Source: Albugo candida (taxonomy: Eukaryota; Oomycota; Peronosporomycetes; Albuginales; Albuginaceae). From it: 64,000 nucleotides of DNA. The position numbers and the translations under genes are program-made. The stretch is from assembly GCA_905220665.1 (NCBI GenBank), contig CAJNAR010000186.1, positions 49,668 through 113,667 on the forward strand, in the 5' to 3' direction. Positions 1 through 10,837 of this stretch are shown in pieces; within the stretch, counting starts at the first letter, position 1; every line of letters starts with the position of its first letter. The notes under the pieces are model-generated. The model made no database searches. It worked only from the letters and a program-made list of their open reading frames with translations, and was not told the origin of the DNA.

Positions 1-1003
1 ATTCAGAGGAGGACATGCAATTATGGAGCTACTTTATACACTATCAAAAATGGCATAAAAAATGGGATGAATGGGTGACACATGATCGATTATTAAAAGA
101 TACAGGTGCCAATCGAACATTGCAAAAGAAGGCGACAGAAGAGTATGAGAACGCCAAAAAAGGAAAAAAATTGCACACAAAGAAGCGTATCCGAGCGACT
201 GGTATTGTCGGTAAGCGGCAGAATGGCGCCATGCGGAAAAAGTCGCCTTTCGATCGCAGCAATGTCAAAGTCGATGGACATCGAGAGACCGAATATTGTG
301 TGGAAGACACGACAGCAATCGAAAGTGGTCCACATCAAATCAGCCATAACTTGGAAATAGGATGCGATCATCCCGTCCCCATCACTATTCCTTTTACGCT
401 CAAGAAGCAGCTCGTAGAAGACTGGAAGCAGCTCACTCATGATCCATATAAGCTTGTACCACTACCAAGAAAGCCCAGCGTCAAGCAGGTACGCCCCAAA
501 GTTGAGATTCTCATTGCGATGATTAATCGGAATGTAATTAGATCATTGAACACTTTATGGATTATAAAAAATTAAAGACCAATTCAGATGCTGATGCCGA
601 CTACCAAAATGTAAACGAGATCATGACTGGCCTTCGTTCGTATTTCGACCGTTGTGTGGGATCTATTCTGCTGTACCGCATGGAGCGCTTACAGTATCAA
701 ACACTGAAAGAGCAAAATCCCAAAGTGGCTTTATCGGAGCTCTACGGCGCGGAGCATTTGCTACGATTGTTCGGTATGTGGATTTCAATTTATTAATAAA
801 AGAGCTAACTCGTTTGTTAAGTACGTCTTCCGATACTTTTCGGTAACGCCAATATGTCAAAGCAAACAACTTTGCAGATACAAACTCTACTAGCGGATTT
901 TTTACGTCATATGCAAAAAAATACATCGAGATGGTTTGTAGTGGAATACGAGAAGGCTGACGAAGCTTATATAGCCCGAGCTCTTTCGATACAGACCGCG
1001 TGA
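1..1003 (+). CDS. MRG15: MRG15/EAF3-like chromodomain and MRG-domain protein, 5' end outside the window
   Basis: The frame is open from the first bases. It starts inside a chromodomain (YFIHYQKW, then WDEWV, the aromatic-cage segment of the MRG15/Eaf3 family). A basic linker follows, then an MRG domain (PFTLKKQLVEDW, later YGAEHLLRLF and VRLP). Introns are inferred at 489-541 (phase 0) and 774-821. Removing them joins KQ to IIEHF and LRLF to VRLP exactly as the family requires, and the frame then runs to TGA at 1001-1003. Family members are chromatin readers in NuA4-type acetyltransferase and Sin3-type deacetylase complexes and act in the nucleus. The start codon and the first part of the chromodomain are missing. 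Confidence 0.85.
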
Positions 1004-1153
1004 TTGGATGCACTGTAAACCGTCTTTGATAGCTTCAAAGGTTTTGAGAGATGCGGTACTATTTTCATAATAAATGGTAAATTCGATCGATGATTGGTCG
1101 ATATCATTTCAGTCTTGATTTACGTGAGGAACAAATTTATCGCCACTGATCGA

Positions 1154-2759
1154 ATGCATCGCTTGCAGGTATGTTAACAAGGCCATTTTTGCGCGATTGT
1201 ATCGACTAAAATCACGGATTTGCATCCACGTAAAGCTATTGCGTCATCGAGCGACCTGGTGTGCTCTAACGTCAAGAAGAGAACTTGGGAAGCCAGCAGC
1301 TACTTTCCACCGTTCCTTGACTCGCGCGTTAAGTTCGTATCCAGACCATGAAGTAGTCGGTTTACCAGCATTATCTCCTGTAAGTTGTGTATGTTAACGC
1401 TATGAACGACCTGTATAAATGGATAACCGTTTGCAGACGATGGAAACGGGCACTATCACAAAATGGTGCAAGCAAGAAGGAGAATCAATTGCTGCGGGAG
1501 ATATAATTTGCCAGGTAGAAACCGATAAAGCGGTAGTCGAATTCGAATCACAAGATGACTACTACTTGGCAAAAATATTAAAACCGGAAGGTAGCTCTGA
1601 TATTCGCGTGGGTGAGCCAATTTTTGTCAGCACATTGGATCAAACGAGTCTGGAAGCATTCAAAAACTATCAGGTGGAAGAGCAGCAAAGTCAGAGCGTA
1701 TCTTCACAGCAAATTGAAGCAGATACCACCGCTACTTCATCCGCTTCCTCGTCTCCCACTCGATCCGAAAAAGAAGTCAACACCTCTGATCGCGTATTCG
1801 CAAGTCCATTGGCGAAAAAGCTAGCTCGTGAATCGAATGTCTCGCTTGGTGGAATAACCGGTTCGGGCCCGCGGTCTCGTATTGTGAAAGCCGATGTGGA
1901 GGAAGCGATTAGAAACGTATCGAGTTCGTCAAAATCCGATACAGTTCAGGAGCCATCACGAGCGCCCTCCCGTGTAGAGGGAGGAGAATCACAATCTTCT
2001 GACTACCCTCTCAATCCATTGGCAGTCGAATTTGCCGATTCATTGACGCGTCAAAAAACAACCGTTCCTCATTTCCATCTAGCAATTGATCTCACTTTAG
2101 ACAAACTGTTGGATGCGCGTGACCGACTGAATGCAGGCCGACCTCAAGATCGACAACTTTCCGTGTACGATTTTATCATTCGTGCAGCGTCGCTCGCCAT
2201 GAAAACAGTACCAGAAGTGAATTCCGCATGGAAAGAATCATTTATTCGACAATTTCACAGTGTGAATATTAATTTGGTCCTATCATCGACGACGAAACAT
2301 GGCGGTGGAACCATTGCGCCAATGGTGGCAAACGTGCAACAGAAAGGATTGGATGAAATCAATCAAGATGTGTCCCAATTGTTGGAGAGTGCTTCTGGTA
2401 CATCCCTATCGTCCCAGCAGTTGGGACGTGGAACGTTCACGATTTGTAACGTTGGAATGTATGAAGTACGGTCAATGGCTGGAATTATCTGTCCCGAACA
2501 AGCGTGCCTTTTGGGACTTGGGACGATTGAAAAGAAGGTTGTCCCCAACGAAGGTACCGTATCTCGCTTTGACGTGTCCATCAAATTACTAAGCTGTGTA
2601 CGACACATAGATCCAGATGCAAAGGAAATTTACCGATTTGCGACAAAAATGACCGCAACATTGGCGTGTGATCATCGTGTTGTGGATGGTGCAGTGGGAG
2701 CACAATGGCTCGCGGTCTTTAAAGAGCTAGTCGAAGATCCGCTAAAAATGATTCTATAA
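1154..2759 (+). CDS. DLAT: Pyruvate dehydrogenase complex E2 (dihydrolipoamide acetyltransferase), mitochondrial
   Basis: This is the acetyltransferase core of pyruvate dehydrogenase, which passes acetyl groups from lipoyl-lysine to CoA in the mitochondrial matrix. Inferred exons are 1154-1168, 1236-1379 and 1437-2759, giving 493 residues. The second intron (1380-1436) splits the hallmark LPALSP|TMETGTI. A lipoyl domain follows with ETDKA (lysine near residue 84), then a Ser/Thr-rich linker, an E3-binding domain (ASPLAKKLARE) and the catalytic domain ending in DHRVVDG near residue 465. The N-terminus is basic and looks like a mitochondrial presequence. The first exon would encode only five residues (MHRLQ). 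It is chosen because exon 2 has no ATG upstream of the domain, so the start is the weakest part. Confidence 0.93.
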
Positions 2760-3062
2760 CATTGAAGTTGTAATACTTTTCCTTGGAATAAGAAAAAAAA
2801 CAAGTAGTTTGCATTCGTAAATTATGTCGCCAGACGAGTCACTAGCTATCCATCCCATCATTAAGCATCAGCAATCTCATGTAGAATGTGTGTTCCTCCA
2901 GTTCTAAACACACTCGTCAGGAAGTTTTAATGTTGCATCATTTGCTCGCTGAATATTTAATTTGAATGGCAATTAGTGAGAGTTTTATTTTATCCAATCA
3001 GAATATTCTGCAGATCAACTTTGTGATTGGTTAGTAATTACGACTAGTTTCACTTTGTCAAA
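2760..3062 (+). promoter_or_regulatory. Intergenic region with probable MCM7 promoter
   Basis: This gap separates the E2 stop from the MCM7 start. It holds a CCAAT box on the plus strand at 2994-2998 and its complement ATTGG at 3026-3030, both within 70 bp of the start codon. Similar CCAAT boxes lie upstream of other housekeeping genes in the window. No TATA box is evident. An A-rich stretch after 2785 could belong to the E2 3' end. Confidence 0.4.
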
Positions 3063-5703
3063 ATGAATGCCGCAATCCCGCGCGCTTCACTGAATTCCAG
3101 CAGTAATCGGCAGCAACAAGCGAGCTCCTCACGATATCTGGTCAGCGATTCACAATCGGGTACACATCAGTTGAACTCATCCAACAGCACTGTACCATAC
3201 AATCCCTCTGCTGGATATCAAGACGACAAAGGTATTCCTCGAGCACACGAGTTGAACTTGCCGTTTCCCTCTCTTAATTAATATTTTATAACGATACCAT
3301 TTTACAAAGCGTAGCTAAATGCATTCGATTTGTACAAACATTCACTTCCCACACTGACAACTCCAATACAGGACCCAAGTACATGACAATTTTGGTAAAC
3401 CGCATTGTTTTATACCCTTTCCAAACTCATAACAGAGAACATTACCTCTAACATCTAATATCACAGCAACAAGTTGCGAATCGAGAGCGCATTTCCATCC
3501 CAATTTCACTCGATGACGTCCAAATAGTACATTGATCCATCGCACAATCGCTTATTTGTCCAACTGATTCAATTTTGCGTAGTTTGACGGCGAAGATGAT
3601 GCACTCGTTTATCGAATCGGACGAAATACCAAGCGGTACATTTCTCTATTCGCTGAAGCAGTTGAGGAGTGTCTACCACCTCCAACGCGCGATCTATCAG
3701 GAACAGAGGACATTCTCGACGTTTTGAGAATGCATCGTCCTGAGGAAACAGGCCAAATCCATACGGAAGAAACCGATCCTGAAAGCGCACGCAAAAGCAA
3801 TATTCCTCGAGCGCTGATGCGTCGATTCGAAATCCGTCTGGTTCCTGGAATCAAACTGAAATCGGTCGCGATACGACATGTCAAAGCTCGTCATGTTGGC
3901 TCACTAGTTCGAATCACTGGAATGGTGACGCGTGTGTCCAATGTGAAGCCCCTACTCACAGTCGCAACATACACGTGTGAAATCTGTGCGTTTGAAGTAT
4001 ATCAAGAAGTGAATGCACGTCAATTCACTCCTTTATCACAATGTCCAAGTGATCGATGCAAAACAAATAGAACGAATGGAAGGCTCGTGTTACAGACAAA
4101 AGCGTCCAAGTTTGAAAAATTCCAGGAACTCAAATTTCAAGAAACTCCCGATCAAGTTCCAATGGGCCACGTTCCGCGCTCATTGACAGTGTACTTGCGT
4201 GGCGAACTGACACGAACATGCGAACCGGGTTCGATCGTAACAATCTGCGGAATTTTTCTCCCACTTCCAATCTCTGCACAACGAAAAATGCAAATGGGAT
4301 TATTGACAGAAACTTACTTGGAAGCCACCGATGTGAAAAACCACAAGACGAGATACTCGGCCATGGAATCGAACGAAGCGATGGAAACTCAAGTACTTCG
4401 TCTGCAACAAAATTCCAACATTTATGAAATCTTATCTCAATCCATCGCACCGGAAATCTACGGTCATGAAGATGTGAAGAAAGCGCTCTTATTGCTAATG
4501 ATCGGTGGTGTGACAAAGAGAATGGATGAAGGAATGAGACTCCGTGGAGACATCAACATCTTACTCATTGGCGATCCCGGAGTCGCCAAATCACAACTGC
4601 TCAAACACATTGTCAGTATCGCTCCTCGCGGAGTGTACACAACCGGAAAAGGAAGCTCTGGTGTGGGTCTTACAGCAGCTGTCATTCGCGATTCTATCAC
4701 ACGTGAAATGACTTTGGAAGGCGGAGCTCTCGTTCTCGCCGATATGGGAATATGTGCAATCGATGAATTTGACAAAATGGAGGAAAGTGATCGCACAGCC
4801 ATTCACGAAGTCATGGAACAGCAAACTGTCAGCATCGCTAAAGCGGGAATCACCACAACACTCAATGCGCGTACATCTGTTCTTGCAGCAGCAAATCCCA
4901 TTTACGGACGATACAATCCGAAACTCAGCGCATCTCAGAATATCAATCTCTCCAATGCGTTACTCTCGCGCTTTGATCTCATCTTTCTGATCCTCGATCA
5001 TGCGAATTACGACCGCGATGAAACTCTTGCAAGACACGTGACGTATGTGCATCGATACGCAAAGAATCCAAAGATGAATTTCGAGCCCGTTCGACCCGAA
5101 GTGCTTCGGTACTTTGTCGCTATTGCCAAACAATACACTCCTCACATTCCATCCGAATTGAGCGGATACATTGTCGAAGCGTATGTGACATTACGGCAAC
5201 AGGACGCAAATGATCAAATGCGAGAGATGCGACAGAATGGAAGGCAGTATGCAAGCGACAGTAATGGCAATGGAAATGAAGGACAGACAGCGATGACTGC
5301 ACGTCAATTATTGAGCATTTTGAGAATGTCACAAGCATTAGCTCGACTTCGATTCGCAACGGATGTGATGCATCAGGATGTCGACGAAGCGATACGATTG
5401 GTATACGCATCGAAAGCTTCTCTTTTGAATCAAACGGAAGACTATACGAAAAATGGAAGAGGACACGCAATCAATGGAACGGGATTTATTGGATCGAGTG
5501 ACGTGATGTCGACGATTTATCGTATGGTGTTGGAATACGCAAAGGACAAAGACATTTGTGCTGTTACGATCGCTGATATTGAGCCAATTGTTTTTCGAAA
5601 AGGATATACGATGCAGCAATTACGATCGTGCATCAAATATTACTCGGAGTTGGATGTTATGCAAATGAATGCCGCGGGAACAACACTCCATTTTGTCGCG
5701 TAG
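3063..5703 (+). CDS. MCM7: DNA replication licensing factor MCM7
   Basis: MCM7 is a subunit of the MCM2-7 replicative helicase. Inferred exons are 3063-3231, 3315-3394, 3467-3526 and 3583-5703 (809 residues). Splicing restores the conserved N-terminal helices (KCIRFVQTF, KYMTIL, QQVANRERISI, SLDDVQ). A C2-C2 zinc finger starts near residue 235 (CEIC and CPSDRC). The AAA+ core has Walker A GDPGVAKSQ near 432, Walker B LVLADMGICAIDEFDKM near 494, and the arginine-finger motif LLSRFDL. The C-terminal winged helix ends in LHFVA. The Ser/Gln-rich first exon is longer than usual for the family. Fragments of the 3' end recur downstream near 8239 and 9790. A secreted-protein gene lies convergently 230 bp away. 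Confidence 0.96.
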
Positions 5704-5933
5704 ATGTGCTTCGTACTTTATGGGATGGGTACGGAGATGGTCGTGGGTGAAAGACGGCGAGAAATACATTGCGAAGGAAATGATATGGAAATATACGATT
5801 TATACACATAGAGAGGTTATGCTGCTTGTAAATGGAAGAGGCTGAGGCATAATTGCACGATACGATGCCTTTTGTGTACAGATTTGATACTTGCAAAATC
5901 GCGTCACTCAATGTATGCCCTCTGCATCGATAA

Positions 5934-6653
5934 TTACCAAGCCGGTTCAATTGGAGTTTCTTCTTTTTCTTTTTCCGGTGCAGGACTTCCTTTTTTTTCT
6001 TTTTCTGGAGCAGGACTTCCTTCTTTTTCTTTTTCTGGAGTTGGAATCTCTTCTTTATCAGGAGTTCCGTTCTTCTTTCTTGACTTTCCCTTTGCTTGAC
6101 CCGTTTTCCCTTCTTCATCCTGCCTGAAATTTCCGTGAGATTTCTCTTTATTATCTCCACTGGGGTTCTCATTGGGATTTTCTCCCGACTTTTCTTTGGG
6201 ATCTTCCGTATTGTTTTCGCTGTTATTCTTTGCTTTATCTTTTTCATCTTCTTTCCTCTGTTTTTCTTCCTCTTTCTCTTTCTTCTTCAATGCTTTGGCT
6301 TTTTTCTTTGCCAATTTTGCTGCCTTTTTATCGTCTTTAATTTTCTGTTTTCTCTCTTTCTCGATCCTCTTCTTCTCGGCTTTGTCTTTCTTCTTCTGCG
6401 CTTTATCCTTCTTCTTTTTCTCTTTTTCCTCCTCCGTATCCTTATCGTTCTCCTTCTCCGGATCATCCTTGAGGTACGCCTCACCACACTCATCGGGATT
6501 CTCTTTCGGATCGCCGCCATTACTCTTTTTTGGCTTATCCGCCAGCTTTCGGAACCTCAAAGGTGTTGCCAATTTCCTCTCTGAGAGGTCCTCACATGAG
6601 TATTGACTCATGCAAAATGAGGCAATGAGGAGAATGATTGTTGCTATTCGCAT
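5934..6653 (-). CDS. Secreted Lys/Glu-rich protein, effector-like family member 1
   Basis: This 239-residue protein starts with a clear signal peptide (MRIATIILLIASFCMSQ, cut probably near YSCE). A block shared by the family follows: CEDLSERKLATPLRFRKL. The rest is low-complexity and dominated by K, E and D, with charged runs that could form helices and a short repeat of PAPEKEKKGS type near the C-terminus. No known domain is recognised. Paralogues lie at 8880, 10512, 11930 and 14797 on the same strand with similar promoters. The pattern of conserved leader and variable tail fits a rapidly evolving secreted protein of a plant pathogen. RFRKL resembles but does not match RxLR, so an effector role is inferred only. 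Confidence 0.75.
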   Translation of the reverse strand: MRIATIILLIASFCMSQYSCEDLSERKLATPLRFRKLADKPKKSNGGDPKENPDECGEAYLKDDPEKENDKDTEEEKEKKKKDKAQKKKDKAEKKRIEKERKQKIKDDKKAAKLAKKKAKALKKKEKEEEKQRKEDEKDKAKNNSENNTEDPKEKSGENPNENPSGDNKEKSHGNFRQDEEGKTGQAKGKSRKKNGTPDKEEIPTPEKEKEGSPAPEKEKKGSPAPEKEKEETPIEPAW

Positions 6654-6869
6654 TGTTGTCGTTGAGAGTGAATTTGAAAATGTATCCTCATACCACTCGC
6701 GTTGTTCTCTGTAAGATTTGAGGAAATTTACTCAAGTGTAAACGCGCAACAGAGTGGTGAGGTTTCACTGCGCAATCTGAGTGAGATCATTGTCATCGAA
6801 GAAGCATTTTGTCATGAAAGATTGGTTTAACAGAGCTTATACTGATGATAAATAGGTAGTTTTGTGCTA

Positions 6870-6877
6870 TGACGTCA
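6870..6877 (-). promoter_or_regulatory. TGACGTCA palindrome (CRE/bZIP-type site) upstream of family member 1
   Basis: This is a perfect TGACGTCA 8-mer followed by GAATACGTGA, lying 217 bp upstream of the start codon at 6653. The same composite element occurs at a similar distance from every paralogue. CRE-type palindromes are classical binding sites for bZIP dimers. Function here is inferred from conservation and position. Confidence 0.5.
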
Positions 6878-7504
6878 GAATACGTGATGTATGATATTTT
6901 CAGGAAATCATCGAACTGATAAACGAGTGCAAGAATTCTTCACCCCTCATAACACGGAGGGAATTCTCCCAGATGGTGATACTCAACGCCCCTCAATTGA
7001 GCTGTCTACCTCGCTTTTGTATCACACGTACGCGATAATGAGTGTGGAGTTGCCTAGAACTAGGCTCCAACTAGGACTGCTATAATTAAGCTGTCTGGGT
7101 AACATGATATATTGCGAGATTTGATAAAGTACTATTTGTGAACATCAGCATATCTCGATGGATTGGATAAGTGAATAATAAATCAAAAGTGATTTCCCAC
7201 GCGTCTTCTTATCTGATATATTGTCACATAAATATTTTCGTATTGGTTACTACGACAATTGATTCGTCACAAAGATATTGATTCATAAGGTGATGAAGAG
7301 GCTCTGGAAGTAGCTCAGAGGGTGGACGTTCGGTATGGACACACAGTCGCCTTTGTAGCTGTAGAAAGATTGCGAGAAGGAAGCGCGTTAAGGCACTCGC
7401 AAAGATGGGATTTACGAATTTTGCCCATTTTTAATGAATTAGTCAAATGCTTATCTGACTGCACGATATGCTTTATTGTATGTAACATTAATAACACTTA
7501 TAAA

Positions 7505-7695
7505 CTTTGCGTCATAAAAGGTTGTTTTTACAAAGTCTTTACTGTTTGAATAGGAAACAACGCTAAATGATGCCAGCGTGCGTGGCAAAATTTCCAGGAA
7601 TTACCAGCTTTTGCGTCAAAAGAACTGCCTTTTACGAAGGTGTTCCGTCAATAAATAGCTACCACCGTACAGTGACATCGGCATACGTGACGGTC
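7505..7695 (-). promoter_or_regulatory. Orphan copy of the secreted-protein promoter
   Basis: The block carries the same elements as the family promoters: GCGTCATAAAAGGTTG near 7510 and a degenerate GTGACATCGGCATACGTGACG near 7671-7692. No leader-coding sequence follows on the minus strand within the next few hundred bases. It is probably what remains of a family copy whose coding part was lost. Confidence 0.4.
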
Positions 7696-7765
7696 TTCTC
7701 ATCCATAATACCACTCATAGTTATCCTTAAACTAGGACTACTATAGTCACTTCAGCTCATGCGAA

Positions 7766-8340
7766 TAGTTATAAGCTCATTGCGGACGTGACATTCATTC
7801 AATACAGCATTCGGCTTCGAATCATCGCGGTGATCATCATGTGACGTTATTCCCACACGTATTTTAGACTGAACAGCTCTGATATTCAGACAGAGCTATC
7901 AGAAACGCAGCAATGCACTTTACCTTATACCTTATAGCTGCGAAGTAAACGCTTCAGTTGCTCGCAGAAGAAAAATAGCTCTGTGTCCAAACCATAGTGT
8001 GGTTTTCGACGCGAATCTTTTCAACCTGTGTATTTTATATGGTCAGCAGGATTGATATGAATCACCCGCCGGATAGAATGACATTTGGTGCAATGCGCGG
8101 CTTTCCATGCTTCATGCATTGTTATCCTTTGCATTTCTTCTATGATAAGCAAGGTCGATGCGCCATGATGATCGCATTGTTATCATTGAGCATGTGATGC
8201 ATAAAGATGAGGTACGAATGAGATTAGAATACAATTAAATGTTGCGAAAACTACTCGGAATTGGACGTCATGCAGCAGAAACAACGCAATATTTTGTGAC
8301 ATCGGTATTTTCGTTCTTTATCGACTGGCTACTGTGATGG
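7766..8340 (+). repeat. Direct repeat of the cluster, copy A (with 9384-9900)
   Basis: From AGTTATAAGCTCATTGC onward this segment matches 9384-9900. The first 110 bp are nearly identical, followed by lower similarity and one large gap where copy A carries about 85 extra bases near 7960-8050. Both copies end in an MCM7 3' fragment and are followed by a secreted-protein gene on the minus strand. This defines one duplicated unit. Confidence 0.8.
8239..8340 (+). pseudogene. Fragment of the MCM7 3' end (copy 1)
   Basis: The reading CTACTCGGAATTGGACGTCA corresponds to the YYSELDV segment near the MCM7 C-terminus (5637-5661). Similarity continues past the MCM7 stop codon into its 3' flank (GTGATGGTCG against GAGATGGTCG). 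It has no helicase core and is a passenger of the segmental duplication. Confidence 0.75.
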
Positions 8341-8523
8341 TCGGTCGTTTATAAAGCAACCGAGTCGCATTGTCATGTTGGAGAAACGGACGCGAAATGT
8401 TTCGTGAAGGTAGCTTTATTTACAAATGGATGGAACGATCCGTTCTGTGCAGAAGTATAATATTTGCGGGAGTCTGTTCATTTCATTAAAATGGCCTAAT
8501 CAAGAATTCCTGCGACTCATTTT

Positions 8524-8880
8524 CTACTTTCTCACTCCTTGTCCACTTTTCCCGCCATTAATTCCTTTGTAACCTTTTGGCTTTTCTTCCTTTCTATTGT
8601 TTTTATCTTCTTTCTCTTTTGAGCTTTTTCTATCGTCTTTCGTTAATTTCATTCCTTTCTTCGCATTATCGTCTGCACTTCCCACAACAGCACTGCGCAA
8701 GGAACGCTGACTCGGATGGTTCGATGTAGCTCCCGGACCTCCCCCTGTACCTTGTTCGGGTGTACCCTTCAGCTTTCGGAATCTTGGAGATGTCGTCAAT
8801 TCTCTGTCTGAGAGCCCCTCACACGAGTATTGACTCACGTAAAATGAAGCAACGAGAAGAATGATTGTTGTTATTCGCAT
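8524..8880 (-). CDS. Secreted protein, effector-like family member 2
   Basis: This 118-residue protein has the family leader (MRITTIILLVASFYVSQ) and the block CEGLSDRELTTSPRFRKL. The tail is short, Gly/Ser-rich in the middle and Lys/Glu-rich at the end (KEKEDKNNRKEEK). Compared with member 1 the leader is almost unchanged while the tail cannot be aligned well, so selection or gene conversion has kept mainly the signal peptide and first 45 residues. No domain is recognised. It follows an MCM7 fragment on the opposite strand, as member 1 follows MCM7 itself. Confidence 0.7.
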   Translation of the reverse strand: MRITTIILLVASFYVSQYSCEGLSDRELTTSPRFRKLKGTPEQGTGGGPGATSNHPSQRSLRSAVVGSADDNAKKGMKLTKDDRKSSKEKEDKNNRKEEKPKGYKGINGGKSGQGVRK

Positions 8881-9085
8881 CTTTTAGTTGAGAGTGAATT
8901 TGAAAATGGATCCTCACACTACTCACATCGCACTCCGTAAAGATCGGAGTGAATTTGCGAGAGTGTAAAGCGCGATAAAGCGGTGAGGTGGCAGTGAGCA
9001 ATATGAGAGAGATAATTGTCATCATACAAGCTTTACGTCATGAAAGGTTGATTTGGCGACGCTTCTACTGGATACCAACGTGCGA

Positions 9086-9093
9086 TACCGTCA
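9086..9093 (-). promoter_or_regulatory. Degenerate CRE-like element upstream of family member 2
   Basis: The sequence TACCGTCAGCATACGTGG keeps the right half-site and the TACGTGG extension but has lost the left half of the palindrome. It lies 206 bp upstream of the start at 8880. A second shared motif, TTTACGTCATGAAAGGTTG, is near 9030. Confidence 0.4.
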
Positions 9094-9383
9094 GCATACG
9101 TGGCGATTTTTGAAGACGTAAAGGGCTTTACGCTTTCTTCATTCTTTCTGCTTGCGTTATATGAACGCACCAGATAGCGATTCGTAACGCATCTTGCTTG
9201 AGCTGGCTGTATTTCTCGCTTCTGTATCACACTCACACACTCACATGCACGACAGATAATCATGTGTGCACGTTATGCTAGGACTATTCAAGACTTACTA
9301 TAGTTCGAGCACATAACCCTCGGTACTGTGATACACTGCGAGAAAGGTACTAACACACTATTCATGGACATTGCATCCGTATA

Positions 9384-9900
9384 TAGTTATAAGCTCATTG
9401 CAGACGTGACATTCATTCAATACAGCATTCGGCTTCGAATCATCGCGGTGATCATCATGTGACATTATTCCCACACGCAATTTAGACTGAAGAGCTCTCA
9501 TATTTTGATAGAGCTATCAGAAACAAAGCAATAAACCTTACCTTGCAACTTACGGCCGCGAAGTAAAGGCTTTAGTTGTGCATCTGCCGCAGGATAGAAT
9601 GGCGTTTGGTGCAATGCGACTTTCCATGCTTCATGCATCGTTATGATCTCCACTTATTCTTGTGCCTTTCTATATATATTTTGCATTTCTTCTATGATAA
9701 GCAAGGTCGCTGCTCCATGATGACCGCATTGTTATCATTGAGTATGTGATGCATAAAGGTGAGGTACGATATGAGATTCTGACTACACTTGAAATCATGT
9801 TGCGAATACTACTCGGATTTGGACGTCATGCAGCAGAAACAACGCAATATTTTGTGGCATCAGTATTTTCGTTCTTTATCGACTGGCTACTGTGACGGTT
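9384..9900 (+). repeat. Direct repeat of the cluster, copy B (with 7766-8340)
   Basis: This second copy of the unit has the same order: AGTTATAAGCTCATTGC block, a GATAGAATGGCGTTTGGTGC segment, then the MCM7 fragment. The next minus-strand gene, family member 3, follows at 10512. Confidence 0.8.
9790..9900 (+). pseudogene. Fragment of the MCM7 3' end (copy 2)
   Basis: Read in the MCM7 frame this encodes KSCCEYYSDLDVMQ, matching RSCIKYYSELDVMQ at the C-terminus of MCM7. The following residues are out of register, and the DNA then matches the MCM7 3' flank and copy 1. It is not a gene. Confidence 0.75.
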
Positions 9901-10335
9901 GGATGTGGCGTATTGTTCAGGTGGGTGTATCTGAAAGTACATTGTTTCTGGACTTGTATAGAAACAGCGGCGATTGTAGCTGGTGAAGGATTGCGAGAAG
10001 AATATCGCAGTAGGATAATGAAGAATAGTAGATGGAAAGAGCGTTTCCTGCAATTGTCTTGTGTTATATAAAAAAAAAGGCATTTTCACATTTGCATAAA
10101 TCGATTTGTTTTGTATAGAAATATATTACTTGCGCGAATGAGGCACCTTATTGATGGGCCTTGCATCGAAAAATACTGTCCGTCATTCTCTTGTTCCACC
10201 TTCCCTTTTCCTCGATGCTCTTTTCTGTCCTCTTTATTCCTTAATCGGACGTAAATCGCCTCTATTCTTGTGTTTAATTTCGTCCTCTTTCGTGGAGGGG
10301 CCATCGAATCCACGATCACCGGCACCGTGTAAGAA

Positions 10336-10512
10336 TCACCGAATCTGATTGTTCGGTTTTGATTCCGAAAGGCCGTCATTAGCTGCTTCAGGTGTTTCTG
10401 TTAGCTTACGGAACCTCAAAGGTGTCGCCGAATCCCTCTCTGAGAGATCCTCACATGAATATTGACTCACGCAAACTGAAGCAACGAGGAGAATGATTGT
10501 TGTTATTTGCAT
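10336..10512 (-). pseudogene. Secreted-protein family member 3, probably broken
   Basis: The leader is intact (MQITTIILLVASVCVSQ), followed by CEDLSERDSATPLRFRKL, but the frame stops after 58 residues (NNQIR). Downstream, to about 10150, the other two frames hold charged, Lys/Glu-rich stretches of the kind found in the tails of the paralogues. The 3' end (TGCATCGAAAAATACTGTCC near 10164-10183) matches that of member 4 near 11525. One or more frameshifts are the simplest explanation. A short functional product or an unrecognised intron remains possible. Confidence 0.6.
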
Positions 10513-10725
10513 ATTTGTTGCGAGTGAATTTGAAAATAATCTTCATTCCATCGGCATTGCACTCCGCAAAGATTTGGTAATGTTGATGAAATTTTATGAG
10601 TGTAATCGAGTGTTGAGGTGGCAGTGAGCATTGGAACGGATATGGTTGTTATTGTAGAAGCTTTGAGTCATAAAGAAGTCATTTCACAAAGCTTTTACCT
10701 TTTACGGATAAGTTCCATCGCTGTA

Positions 10726-10733
10726 TGACGTCA
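10726..10733 (-). promoter_or_regulatory. TGACGTCA palindrome upstream of family member 3
   Basis: A perfect 8-mer followed by GTTTACGTTG lies 214 bp upstream of the start at 10512, in the position conserved through the family. Confidence 0.5.
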
Positions 10734-10829
10734 GTTTACGTTGCGAAACACTATGGAATACTCAGCTTTACGTCATAGAGGTGTGATATCATCTATTTTT
10801 TCTATCAGTGAATAGGAACCCCCGTACTA

Positions 10830-10837
10830 TGACATCA
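10830..10837 (-). promoter_or_regulatory. Second, tandem CRE-like element upstream of family member 3
   Basis: TGACATCAGTATACGTGGCG differs by one base from the palindrome and keeps the TACGTGG extension. Together with AGCTTTACGTCATAGAGG near 10762 it forms a duplicate of the promoter block about 100 bp further upstream. Confidence 0.4.

Larger units (their letters stand above)
6654..8238. other. Gene-poor spacer of the secreted-protein cluster
   Basis: The first 250 bp form the family-1 promoter. The remainder holds duplicated, non-coding DNA: an orphan promoter-like block (7505-7695), a stretch around 7320-7420 resembling 9950-10015, and the start of a direct repeat at 7766. Short open frames here have no recognisable motif or supporting splice structure. 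Confidence 0.5.

Noticed and set aside
6096..6606. Plus-strand Phe/Leu/Ser-rich frames opposite the secreted proteins
   Set aside because: They are antisense shadows of Lys/Glu codons, lacking motifs.
7306..7345. A tRNA-like A box (GTAGCTCAGAGGG)
   Set aside because: No B box or cloverleaf arms can be formed downstream.
10086..10379. A 97-residue minus-strand frame as an independent gene
   Set aside because: It lies in the tail region of the broken family member 3 and carries its 3' homology, so it is better read as part of that relic.
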